DNA of 64,000 nt. Origin: Pseudonocardia sp. ICBG1293 (GTDB lineage: Bacteria > Actinomycetota > Actinomycetes > Mycobacteriales > Pseudonocardiaceae). The stretch is taken from NCBI RefSeq assembly GCF_020131355.1, contig NZ_JAHLEL010000038.1, forward strand, positions 434,001 through 498,000. The letters are read 5' to 3'. Both the position numbers and the translations under genes were made by a program. Below, piece after piece: positions 8,844 to 16,683 of the stretch; positions within the stretch are counted from its first letter, which is position 1, and each line of letters opens with the position of its first letter. The notes below the pieces were generated by a model that did not search any database, was not told where the DNA came from, and saw only the letters and a list, made by a program, of their open reading frames with translations.

Positions 8844-9438
8844 CCGTGAGCGCGGGGACGACGAAGTCGGCCACGAGCCGGCGGATGCGGTCCGTGTCCT
8901 CCGGGGTGTCCTCCAGCTGGACGATGAACATGATCTCCAGCCGGGAGATCCACTCGCACAGGCCGACCAGGTCGAGGTCCGCCCGGATCTCACCGGTGTC
9001 CCGTGCCGCGCTCAGGACGGGCTCCCAGAACTCGTGGGTCAGCTCCGTCGCCAGCCCGGTCGAGCTCAGGAGGGTGTTCGCCAGCGCCATCTGCTCGGGG
9101 GAGACCAGCGCGTGCATCAGCGGGTCCCGGTGCCCGACCCGGACGTTGAGCGTGATGCCCTCCACGACGCGCTCGGTGAGCGAGTCCAGCGCCATGATCC
9201 GGGCCCGGCTGCGCTCGATGTTCATCCGCGCGCGGCGGCGGACCAGCGCCGTCAGGAGGCTCTCCCGGTCGGAGAACGTGCGGTAAAGCGTCGCGCGGGA
9301 GATCTCCGCCGCCGACGCGACGTCCTCCATCGTCGTCTTGGCGATGCCGTAGTGGGCGAAGCACGCGTCGGCGGCGTCGAGGATCCGCTCGACGGCAGCG
9401 GAGGGCCGGGCGGTCACCGGAGGCGAGCGGTCGGGCAC
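8833..9438 (-). CDS. TetR-family transcriptional regulator
   Basis: 201 residues with an N-terminal TetR helix-turn-helix (ERILDAADACFAHYGIAKTT, then MEDVASAAEISRATLYRTFSDRE, about residues 17-60) and an unassigned ligand-binding C-terminus. It lies between the CoA-transferase/Rieske operon and the SDR/crotonase operon, divergent from the latter. The 121-bp divergent gap holds one copy of GTCTCACGTGTCA, and the same sequence precedes two further catabolic units, so this protein is the best candidate to bind it and control the pathway; that is inference. A CoA-ester ligand is plausible given the pathway genes. Confidence 0.9.
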   Translation of the reverse strand: MPDRSPPVTARPSAAVERILDAADACFAHYGIAKTTMEDVASAAEISRATLYRTFSDRESLLTALVRRRARMNIERSRARIMALDSLTERVVEGITLNVRVGHRDPLMHALVSPEQMALANTLLSSTGLATELTHEFWEPVLSAARDTGEIRADLDLVGLCEWISRLEIMFIVQLEDTPEDTDRIRRLVADFVVPALTAAG

Positions 9439-9514
9439 CCGCCCAGCATACGGAGCGGGGTTCGTGTCCCTCGACGCTCGTCCCGTGCCGGCGACGTGAC
9501 AATGGACGGTATTC

Positions 9515-9527
9515 GTCTCACGTGTCA
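9515..9527 (+). promoter_or_regulatory. Repeated operator-like element, copy 2
   Basis: GTCTCACGTGTCA in the divergent tetR/SDR gap, 32 bp before the SDR start and 77 bp from the tetR start. Suited to control both directions. Confidence 0.65.
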
Positions 9528-9558
9528 GGATGATCGGAGCCGAGGAGAGGACGTACGC

Positions 9559-10320
9559 GTGCCGTCACCCGACGCCGCGGCCCGGCGGGTCGCGCTGCTC
9601 ACCGGAGGGGCCCGCGGGATCGGGGCCGCGGTCGCCCGTCGGCTCGCGGCCGACGGCCACGCCGTCGCCGTCGACTACGCGACCAGCGGGGCCGAGGCCG
9701 AGGCGCTCGTCGAGGAGATCCGGGGAGCCGGCGGGACCGCGGAGTGCCTGCAGGCCGACGTCACCGATCCCGCCGCGGTGACGGGGCTGGTCGAACGGGT
9801 GACCGCGCTGTGGGCCGCGCCGTCGGTCCTGGTCAACAACGCCGGGATGAACCTGACCGCGTCGGCCCGGCGGCTCGATCCCGCCGACTGGGACCGGGTG
9901 ATCGGCGTCAACCTCAGCGGGGCCTTCTACTGCACGCACGCCGTGCTCCCGGCGATGTACGAGGCGGGGCACAGCCGGATCGTGTTCGTCGGCAGCCCGG
10001 CGGCCGGCCGGTCGGTCCTGCCCGGGACCGGTGCCTACGCCGCCGCGAAGGCGGGCGTCGGGGCGCTGGTCGAGGTGCTGGCCAAGGAGACGGCGCGCCG
10101 CGGGATCACGGTCAACTCGGTGATCCCCGGGTTCGTCGAGACCGGGATGACCCGCGGCGAGGGGGAGCGGGCCATGGAGGTCCTCCGTGGACAGTGGCCG
10201 GAGATCCCGCCCGACGCCGTCGCCGACGCCGTGTCCTACCTCGTCTCGGACCGTGCGGCACACGTCTCGGGCGAGCAGCTGGGTGTGTGGCTGGGCGGCC
10301 CGTCCGGCCTGCACCGGTAG
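9559..10320 (+). CDS. SDR-family oxidoreductase (3-oxoacyl reductase-like)
   Basis: Classical short-chain dehydrogenase of 253 residues: cofactor loop LLTGGARGIGAA, NNAG, and the catalytic Ser ... YAAAK (GTGAYAAAKAG). It resembles FabG-type 3-oxoacyl reductases, so it may oxidise a hydroxyacyl-CoA or an alicyclic alcohol in the local catabolic pathway. The GTG start has GAGGAGAGG eight bases upstream. It is the first gene of a three-gene operon with a crotonase and a second SDR. Confidence 0.88.
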   Translation: MPSPDAAARRVALLTGGARGIGAAVARRLAADGHAVAVDYATSGAEAEALVEEIRGAGGTAECLQADVTDPAAVTGLVERVTALWAAPSVLVNNAGMNLTASARRLDPADWDRVIGVNLSGAFYCTHAVLPAMYEAGHSRIVFVGSPAAGRSVLPGTGAYAAAKAGVGALVEVLAKETARRGITVNSVIPGFVETGMTRGEGERAMEVLRGQWPEIPPDAVADAVSYLVSDRAAHVSGEQLGVWLGGPSGLHR

Positions 10321-10347
10321 CCCGCCGAGAGAACCCCTGGAGGACGG

Positions 10348-11190
10348 ATGACGACCACCGGCGACGCCATACCCGCACCGGACGACCGGCCGGTCCTGAC
10401 CGACCGGCCGGAGCCGGGGATCCTGCGGATCACCCTGAAGCGGCCCGGGGCGCTCAACGCCATGAGTGCGGAGCTGATCGAGGCCCTGCACGACGAGCTG
10501 CGCGCGGTCCAGGAGGACTCCGGGGTCCGCGCGATCGTGCTCACCGGCGCCGGCCGGGCGTTCTGCGCGGGCCTCGACCTCCGTGGCTACGGGGACCCAC
10601 CGGGCAGCCCCGCGGAGGAGGGACGCTCCCAGGCGGGGATGCGCGTCCAGCAGCACATCTCGAGCCTCGGCGAGACCTTCCGGCGGGTCCGGGCCCCGAT
10701 CATCGGCGCCGTCAACGGCGCGGCGGTCGGTGGCGGCATGGCGCTGGCCGTGTTCTGCGACATCCGGCTGATGGCACGCTCGGCGATCCTGCAGGCGTCG
10801 TTCATCCGGCGCGGCCTCGGCGGCACCGACATCGGGCTGAGCTGGCTGCTGCCCCGGATGGTCGGCTTCGCCCGGGCGACCGACCTGATCCTCACCGGCC
10901 GGACGGTCGACGCGGACGAGGCGGAGCGGATCGGCCTGGTCGCGGCGGTCGTCGACGACGACGCGCTGCAGGAGGCCGCCCTGGAGCGGGCCCGGCTCAT
11001 CGCCGGCCACAGCCCCTTCGGCGTGTGGATGAGCAAGGAGGTCCTATGGACGAACCAGGAGACCGGCAGCTTCCAGGCGGCGGTCGAGCTGGAGAACCGC
11101 TCGCAGATCCTGACCGCGCTGACGAAGGACCACCGCGAGGCGGTCGAGGCGTTCCTGGAGAAGCGCCCGCCCGTGTTCCGGAACCGGTGA
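10348..11190 (+). CDS. Crotonase-fold enoyl-CoA hydratase/isomerase family protein
   Basis: 280 residues of the crotonase family, which stabilises CoA-thioester enolates. Oxyanion-hole segments are TGAGRAFCAGLDL and NGAAVGGGMALAV. The two glutamates of classical hydratases appear replaced: GGGMALAVFCD lacks the first, and FIRRGLGGTDIG replaces the usual P-E-V-G-L segment. The retained Asp in GGTDIG resembles crotonases acting as hydrolases or isomerases, so plain enoyl-CoA hydration is not assured. Such enzymes include ring-opening beta-diketone hydrolases, which would suit a cyclic substrate; this is inference. Its stop overlaps the next gene's GTG. Confidence 0.88.
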   Translation: MTTTGDAIPAPDDRPVLTDRPEPGILRITLKRPGALNAMSAELIEALHDELRAVQEDSGVRAIVLTGAGRAFCAGLDLRGYGDPPGSPAEEGRSQAGMRVQQHISSLGETFRRVRAPIIGAVNGAAVGGGMALAVFCDIRLMARSAILQASFIRRGLGGTDIGLSWLLPRMVGFARATDLILTGRTVDADEAERIGLVAAVVDDDALQEAALERARLIAGHSPFGVWMSKEVLWTNQETGSFQAAVELENRSQILTALTKDHREAVEAFLEKRPPVFRNR

Positions 11191-12023
11191 CGGGCTCCGC
11201 GCTGGCCGGGCGGACCGCGGTCGTGACCGGGGCGGCGAGCGGGATCGGGGCGGCGGTCGCCGCGCGGTTCGTCGCCGAGGGCGCCTCGGTGCTCGTGTGC
11301 GACGTCGACACCGGGCGCGGTGCGGCGCTCGCCGGCGAGCTGGGGCCGCGGGCCCGGTTCCGGCGGGTCGACGTGCTGCGGGAGTCCGACGTGGAGGGCG
11401 CCGTCGCGGAGGTGCTCGACCGGGACGGCCGTCTGGACTGCCTGGTCGCCAACGCCGGTGCCGTCGGCCGGTGGCGCTTCGTGGACGACGTCCCGGCCGA
11501 CGAGTGGGACGCCGCGTTCGCGCTGCTCTGCCGCTCGGTCCTGTTCGGGATCAAGCACGCGGTGCCGCCGATGCGGGCCTCCGGGCACGGCAGCATCGTC
11601 GCCATCGGCAGCGTGGCGGGCCTGCGGACCGGGTACGGTCCGCACGCCTACGGGGCGGCGAAGGCCGCGGTCGCCCAGCTCGTCCGCAGCGCCGCCGTCG
11701 AGCTCGCCCCCGACGGGATCCGGGTGAACACGCTCGTCCCCGGCGGTGTGGCGACGCGGATCGTGGGGCACGGCGCGGGTCTCACCGGTGACGCGCTGGA
11801 CCGCTCGGTCGGCACGGTCCGGGAGAACCTGCGGTCGTTGCAGCCGCTGCCCCGTGCCGGGGAGCCCGACGACCTGGCCGACGCCGCGGTGTTCCTCGCC
11901 TCGGACGCGTCGGGCTTCGTCACCGGCCAGGAGCTGGTGGTGGACGGCGGCGCGTCCCTGGGCCGGGGGTGGCCCGCCGACGCGGTCCGGGCGGCGGCCC
12001 GGGCGCAGCAGCGCCACCGCTGA
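11187..12023 (+). CDS. SDR-family oxidoreductase
   Basis: 278 residues: VVTGAASGIGAA nucleotide loop, VANAGAVG (variant of NNAG), catalytic serine in AIGSVAG and Y-x-x-x-K in HAYGAAKAAVA, and a C-terminal GQELVVDGG typical of NAD-dependent SDRs. Translationally coupled to the crotonase (GTGA overlap), so it should act on a related intermediate, for example a hydroxyacyl-CoA or ring alcohol. Two SDRs in one operon suggest two oxidation steps. The gene ends in a perfect hairpin shared with the convergent ligase gene. Confidence 0.88.
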   Translation: MTGSALAGRTAVVTGAASGIGAAVAARFVAEGASVLVCDVDTGRGAALAGELGPRARFRRVDVLRESDVEGAVAEVLDRDGRLDCLVANAGAVGRWRFVDDVPADEWDAAFALLCRSVLFGIKHAVPPMRASGHGSIVAIGSVAGLRTGYGPHAYGAAKAAVAQLVRSAAVELAPDGIRVNTLVPGGVATRIVGHGAGLTGDALDRSVGTVRENLRSLQPLPRAGEPDDLADAAVFLASDASGFVTGQELVVDGGASLGRGWPADAVRAAARAQQRHR

Positions 12024-12052
12024 CCCGGCGGGCCCGGACCGGGCCCGCCGGG
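12024..12052. terminator. Bidirectional terminator-like hairpin
   Basis: A perfect 14-bp stem (CCCGGCGGGCCCGG and complement) with a single A at the centre lies between two convergent genes. No U tract is present on either side. Confidence 0.6.
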
Positions 12053-12059
12053 CGGGTGG

Positions 12060-13580
12060 TCAGGCCGGTGCCGCGTCGCGCAGGGAGACCGCTTCGGGCG
12101 GGACCTCCCGGAACCTCTCGCGCAGCGCGGCCTTGGTCAGCTTCCCGGAGAAGGTCCGCGGCAGCGGATCCGGCGAGGCGACGGCGTGCCGCGGCTGCTT
12201 GAACCGCGCGAGCCGGGACCCGGCGGCGGCGGCGAGCTCCGCGACGACGGCGGACGCGTCGCGCTCGGAGTGGAAGACGACCATCGGCACCTCGCCCCAC
12301 ACCTCGTCGGGGACCCCGATGACGGCGAGGTCGCCCACCCCCGGGACGGCCGCGAGCACCTTCTCGATCTCGGCCGGGTAGACGTTGATGCCACCGGAGA
12401 TCACCAGGTCCTTGCTCCGGTCCACGATGGACAGGAACCCCTCGTCGTCCGTCCGGCCGAGGTCCCCGGTGTGCAGCCACCCGTCGACGACGGTCTCCGC
12501 GGTCGCCTCCGGCCTGCGCCAGTACTCGCGCATCACGTGCGGGCCGCGGACGAGCACCTCGCCGACCTCACCGACGGCCGCGTCGACCCGGATCTCGGTG
12601 CCGACCAGCGCCCGGCCGCAGGACTCGGGGCGGTGCAGCGCGTCGTGCCAGGGCAGGCTGGTGACCAGGCCGGACGCCTCGGTCAGGCCGTAGACCTGGT
12701 TGAGCGGGACGCCGCGGTCGCGGTAGGCGCGCAGGGTCTCGGTCGCGACCGGGGCGCCGCCGGCGGCGGCGTAGGTGAAGGCCGCGAGCCCGGCGTCGGA
12801 GAAGCCGGGGTGTGCGGCCATCCGCTGCCAGATCACCGGGACGAACGTCGCCGCGGTGACCCGCTCGCGCACCATGATCTCCAGGCTGCGCTCCGGGTCG
12901 AAGTCGGCGAGCAGCACCATGGTCGCGCCCGGGTAGATCACGAGCTGGACGAACACCGACACGATGGAGCCGGTGTAGACCAGCGGGGCGGGCACCAGGA
13001 CGCGGTCCCGCCAGGACAGCCCGTAGGCGATCATCTGGGCCTGGGCGGGCGCGAGCACGCTGCGGTGGGTCAGCAGCGCGCCCTTCTGCACGCCGGTGGT
13101 GCCGGAGGTGTAGCAGAGGAAGGCGCCGTCGTCGTCGGCGATGTCGGACGACGGTGCCGGGCCGGGCGTGCCGAGCAGCGTGTCGTACCCGGGGACGGCG
13201 GTGGAGCCCAGCGAGACGACGTCGTGGCGTCCGTCGCCGTCGGCGACCAGGGAGAGCAGCGACTCCTCGGTGACGACCAGGGAGCAGTCCGCGTCGGTCA
13301 GCAGTTCGGCGAGCTCGCCGGACAGCAGCCGGAAGTTCAGCGGGACGCAGATCGCGCCGAGCTTGAGCACCGCCACCATGGTCCGGGCGAGCTCGGGGCG
13401 GTTGTGCATGAGCACCGCGACCCGGTCGCCCCGGGTGATCCCGCGGGCGGCGAGACCGCGGGCGAGGTCGTCGGTCGCGGCGTCGAACGCGCTCCAGGAC
13501 TCGGCGGCGCCCTCGAAGGCGATCGCGTCGTGGTCGGGCCGGGTACGGGCCCAGAATCGGACGAGCTCGGGGACGTTCAT
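12060..13580 (-). CDS. Acyl-CoA synthetase (AMP-binding)
   Basis: 506-residue ANL ligase. Motifs: CYTSGTTGVQKG (phosphate loop), YGLTEASGL, the hinge stretch HTGDLGRTDDEGF, DRSKDLVISGGINVYP, and the C-terminal lysine in RTFSGKLTKAAL. It would activate the pathway's starting acid or a ring-cleavage product with ATP and CoA. It is monocistronic, and its promoter region carries copy 3 of the GTCTCACGTGTCA element, which ties it to the SDR and CoA-transferase operons. Confidence 0.92.
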   Translation of the reverse strand: MNVPELVRFWARTRPDHDAIAFEGAAESWSAFDAATDDLARGLAARGITRGDRVAVLMHNRPELARTMVAVLKLGAICVPLNFRLLSGELAELLTDADCSLVVTEESLLSLVADGDGRHDVVSLGSTAVPGYDTLLGTPGPAPSSDIADDDGAFLCYTSGTTGVQKGALLTHRSVLAPAQAQMIAYGLSWRDRVLVPAPLVYTGSIVSVFVQLVIYPGATMVLLADFDPERSLEIMVRERVTAATFVPVIWQRMAAHPGFSDAGLAAFTYAAAGGAPVATETLRAYRDRGVPLNQVYGLTEASGLVTSLPWHDALHRPESCGRALVGTEIRVDAAVGEVGEVLVRGPHVMREYWRRPEATAETVVDGWLHTGDLGRTDDEGFLSIVDRSKDLVISGGINVYPAEIEKVLAAVPGVGDLAVIGVPDEVWGEVPMVVFHSERDASAVVAELAAAAGSRLARFKQPRHAVASPDPLPRTFSGKLTKAALRERFREVPPEAVSLRDAAPA

Positions 13581-13679
13581 CGGCTGCTCCGGTGGTGGGA
13601 CGTCGGGTCGGGACGGACGCGGTGCTCACGGGCCCGTCGCCGAGCGCGCCGGTGCGGTCGTGGTCCTGCATGTCCAGGC

Positions 13680-13693
13680 TGACACGTGAGACA
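13680..13693 (-). promoter_or_regulatory. Repeated operator-like element, copy 3
   Basis: On the minus strand it reads TGTCTCACGTGTCA, identical over 14 bases to copy 1. It lies 100 bp upstream of the acyl-CoA ligase start. The 350-bp gap from 13581 to 13932 holds no recognisable gene; besides this site it contains the 17-bp imperfect palindrome at 13901. Confidence 0.62.
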
Positions 13694-13900
13694 AAGAACG
13701 TCTAGAGTCTCAACGAAGCGGGTCCACGAGCCCGGCCTGCCCTGGCCCGAAGGGGGGCGAATGGTCCGGGACGGTGCCGCGAACGATTTCCTAACGGTGA
13801 CCGGAAGGCGACGGAATGTGTCCGCGCGGCGATCTCGGCCGTCGGCCCCGCGATGTGTCGACGCGAATCAGGAATGGAGCCCGACTCTCCTGGCGAAAGT

Positions 13901-13917
13901 ACCTTACGGTTATAGGT
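13901..13917. promoter_or_regulatory. 17-bp imperfect palindrome, site Y
   Basis: ACCTTACGGTTATAGGT, an AT-rich imperfect palindrome in very GC-rich DNA. It closely resembles the site in front of the MFS gene at 14647 (ACCT-N9-AGGT in both; 12 of 17 positions agree when one is reversed). Possibly a second binding site of the adjacent TetR protein. Confidence 0.4.
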
Positions 13918-13932
13918 AGAGAGTGTCAAGGA

Positions 13933-14601
13933 TCACTCCCCGGTGGCTCCGGCGTCCGTCGTGCCGGGTGTCGCGGTCGTCTCCGGTCGCAGGGTGTCGA
14001 TGCCGCGCAGGAACGTCCGGACGGACTCGGCCCAGAGGGCCTCGGGGCCGAGCGCGTTGTCGCCGATCGCCCGGACCAGGGCCGGGTGCTGCTGCGGGTC
14101 CGCGTGTGGGAAGACCCCGTCCTGTCCGGCCGGCATCTTCATCGCGTCCGTCAGTGCGGCGCCGAGGGTGAGGCGGTCCAGCCCGTCGAGGACGAGGACG
14201 TGCAGGTGGAGCGGGATGCCGACCTCCTTCAGGAAGGTCGCCGAGGTCTCGTAGACCGGCGTGAAGACCTCGCGCGGCATGAACTCCAGCAGGATCGGCG
14301 CGGCGTGGGCGTGGCGCAGGATCGTCCGGCGGAAGTGCAGGCTCAGGGCGACGAAGTACTCGATCCAGTCGTCCGTGTCCCGGGCGACCGGCTGCGGCGT
14401 CTCGCGGATGATCGACCGGGCGACGGCCTCGAGGATCGACGCCTTGTCCGGGAAGTGGTGGTAGAGCGACGGGGCCTGGACGCCCATCTCGCGGGCGAGC
14501 CGCGTGAGGCTGAACGCGTCCAGCCCGTCGGAGTCGATGATCGCGAGTGCTGCCGCGACGATGATTCTCCGGCTCAGCATCGGGCGGTCGGATCGTGGCA
14601 T
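13933..14601 (-). CDS. TetR-family regulator, divergent from MFS transporter
   Basis: 222 residues with a TetR helix-turn-helix near residues 12-55 (AREMGVQAPSLYHHFPDKASILEAVARS) and an all-helical C-terminus. ATG at 14601 was chosen over upstream codons because the conserved domain begins just after it. It faces an MFS importer across a 119-bp gap that contains a 17-bp palindrome, the usual layout for a local repressor controlling a transporter; that role is inference. Confidence 0.88.
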   Translation of the reverse strand: MPRSDRPMLSRRIIVAAALAIIDSDGLDAFSLTRLAREMGVQAPSLYHHFPDKASILEAVARSIIRETPQPVARDTDDWIEYFVALSLHFRRTILRHAHAAPILLEFMPREVFTPVYETSATFLKEVGIPLHLHVLVLDGLDRLTLGAALTDAMKMPAGQDGVFPHADPQQHPALVRAIGDNALGPEALWAESVRTFLRGIDTLRPETTATPGTTDAGATGE

Positions 14602-14646
14602 GGAGGAATCATGCCGGACCGTCGGGGAAATGGTTGACCGGTTCTC

Positions 14647-14663
14647 ACCTAATTGCATAAGGT
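14647..14663. promoter_or_regulatory. 17-bp imperfect palindrome, site X
   Basis: ACCTAATTGCATAAGGT in the divergent tetR/MFS gap, 57 bp before the MFS start and 45 bp from tetR. AT-rich and imperfectly palindromic, it is a likely TetR operator. Related to site Y at 13901. Confidence 0.5.
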
Positions 14664-14720
14664 TCGGCCTCCTCGCGCGCCCGTTCCCGGCCGACGCAAC
14701 CCAGCACACGGAGGACGTCG

Positions 14721-16064
14721 ATGTCCAGATCCGCCACACGCAGCACCGGTTTCCGGGCCGTCGTGTCCACCTGTCTCGCGGTGACCGTCCTCGACGGGGT
14801 CGACCTGCTCATGTTCGGAGCGGTCCTCCCGGTCCTGCTGCAGGACCAGGTGTGGGGCATGACGACGGTCGAGGCCGGTCTGATCGGCAGCGTCTCGCTG
14901 TTCGGCATGATGATCGGGGCGATGCTGGCGGGGTACCTGACCGACATCGTGGGCCGGCGGCCCATCGTGCTCGGCTGCGTCGCGAGCTTCAGCGTGTTCA
15001 CCGGGTTGTGCGCGCTCGCCCCGAGCCTGGAGGTCTTCGCGATCCTGCGCTTCCTCGCGGGGCTCGGGTTCGGTGGCGCGCTGCCGACCGTCATCGCGCT
15101 GACCATGGAGTACGTTCGGATCGAGCGGCGTCAGTTCTACAATGGCGTAGTCCAGACGGGGTTCCCGATCGGCGGCGCGCTCGTCTCGGTCCTCGCCATC
15201 GTCGTCATCCCCGTCTTCGGGTGGCAGTCCCTGTTCGCCGCGGCGGGCCTGGTGGGGATCGTGCTGTTCGCCGTCGCCTACCGGAACCTGCCCGAGTCGA
15301 TGGCGTTCCTCGTCGCCCGCGGCCGTGCCGACGAGGCCGCGGAGCTCGCCCGCCGGTACGAGGTCGGGGTCGCCGCCGAGTCCGGCCTGGCCGTCCGGCA
15401 GGGCTCCACCGCCGGGGACGGGCGGCGCTCGGCGTTCCGCCTGCTGTCCGCCCCGGGGTTCCGCGTGGCCGCCGTGCTGTTCCCGCTGATCAGCTTCTTC
15501 GGGCTGCTCGTCTCCTACGGCATGAACACCTGGATCCCGCAGATCCTCCGCACGACCGGCTACGACCTCGGCTCGGCGCTGTCGTTCATGCTGGCGTTCA
15601 ACCTCGGCAGTGCCGTCGGCATGGTCGTCCTGACCGGGCTCGCCGACCGGTTCGGCTCGCGCCGGGTCATCTCCACCGGGTTCCTGGCCGGCGCGGCGGC
15701 CGTCGCGGCCCTGACCCTGGGGTCCGCCCAGGGGGTCGTGTTCGGTCTCGTGCTGCTGATCGGGTTCTGCGCGTCGTCCCAGTCCGCGGTGTACGGCTTC
15801 GCCGGCGTCTACTACCCGGCTGCCGCGCGCGGCACGGTCCTCGGGCTGTGCACCGGGCTCGGCCGGCTGGGCGGGGTCGCCGGGCCGATCATGGTCGGCA
15901 TCGTCATCGCGGCCCCGGCCGGTGCGACCGGCGTGTTCTGGGCGTTCACGGCGGTCGGTCTGGTCGCCGCGGTGCTCGTCGCACTGGTCCCACGGACCGG
16001 GCTCAGCGACCGGCCCCGCCCGGTCGTGGACGACGGCCCCGCGGACCGCCAGGTCCCGGCGTGA
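14721..16064 (+). CDS. MFS transporter, aromatic-acid/H+ symporter-like
   Basis: Inner-membrane carrier of 447 residues with about 12 hydrophobic helices. The first helix contains DGVDLLMFGAVLP and the helix 2-3 loop GYLTDIVGRRP, both typical of the AAHS branch that imports aromatic or related organic acids with protons. It probably brings the pathway substrate into the cell. An ATG preceded by GGAGG is the start. The next gene begins inside its stop codon (GTGA), so a lipocalin-like protein is co-expressed. Confidence 0.87.
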   Translation: MSRSATRSTGFRAVVSTCLAVTVLDGVDLLMFGAVLPVLLQDQVWGMTTVEAGLIGSVSLFGMMIGAMLAGYLTDIVGRRPIVLGCVASFSVFTGLCALAPSLEVFAILRFLAGLGFGGALPTVIALTMEYVRIERRQFYNGVVQTGFPIGGALVSVLAIVVIPVFGWQSLFAAAGLVGIVLFAVAYRNLPESMAFLVARGRADEAAELARRYEVGVAAESGLAVRQGSTAGDGRRSAFRLLSAPGFRVAAVLFPLISFFGLLVSYGMNTWIPQILRTTGYDLGSALSFMLAFNLGSAVGMVVLTGLADRFGSRRVISTGFLAGAAAVAALTLGSAQGVVFGLVLLIGFCASSQSAVYGFAGVYYPAAARGTVLGLCTGLGRLGGVAGPIMVGIVIAAPAGATGVFWAFTAVGLVAAVLVALVPRTGLSDRPRPVVDDGPADRQVPA

Positions 16065-16573
16065 CCGGGGGCGGCCCGCGGTCGCCGTGGGAGCGCCTGC
16101 TCGGGACCTGGGACCTCGTGTCGTTCGTCCGGCTCGTCGACGGCGACCCGGTCGGTGACGTCCTCGGGCCCGACCCGGTCGGCCGGCTGACCTACCAGCC
16201 GGACGGGCGCGTCACCGCCCTGCTCGCGCGTCGCGACCGTCCGTGGCGGTCCGGTGAGACGTTCCTGTCCGCCGGCGACGAGGCCCGCGGGGCCGCCGCC
16301 CGTGAGTTCGTCGCCTACTCGGGCCGGTTCGAGGTCGTGGACGACCGCGTCGTGCACCACGTGGACATCTCGCTGTACCCGGAGCACCCGGGGACCGACC
16401 TGGTGCGGACCGTCTCCTGGCGCGACGGGCTGCTCGAGCTGCGCACGCCGTCGCGCGACACCCGGTCCGGGCGCTCGATGTGCGACCGCCTCACCTGGCG
16501 CCCGGAGTCCGGGGCCTGCCGTCCGCCGTCGGTGACGAGCGCAACGGCGACACAGGGCCCGGAAGGGTGGTGA
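16061..16573 (+). CDS. Lipocalin-like domain protein
   Basis: 170 residues resembling the bacterial lipocalin-like family (PF13924): LLGTWDLVSF near the start, then GRLTYQPDGRVTALLARRDRP and a run of beta-strand-like segments ending in LELRTPSRDT. No signal peptide, so it should be cytosolic. Relatives sit in many catabolic and biosynthetic clusters and are thought to bind small hydrophobic molecules; no reaction is established. It overlaps the transporter stop, suggesting a linked role in handling the substrate. Confidence 0.75.
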   Translation: MTGGGPRSPWERLLGTWDLVSFVRLVDGDPVGDVLGPDPVGRLTYQPDGRVTALLARRDRPWRSGETFLSAGDEARGAAAREFVAYSGRFEVVDDRVVHHVDISLYPEHPGTDLVRTVSWRDGLLELRTPSRDTRSGRSMCDRLTWRPESGACRPPSVTSATATQGPEGW

Positions 16574-16683
16574 AACAGATGACGAATCCTGTAGCACTGA
16601 TGCATCAACTCCGGACCGCGTCGTCGCGGCACTGACCGCGGACCGCCCCGGATGCCAACGACGTCGATCCCTGGAGGTCAATC

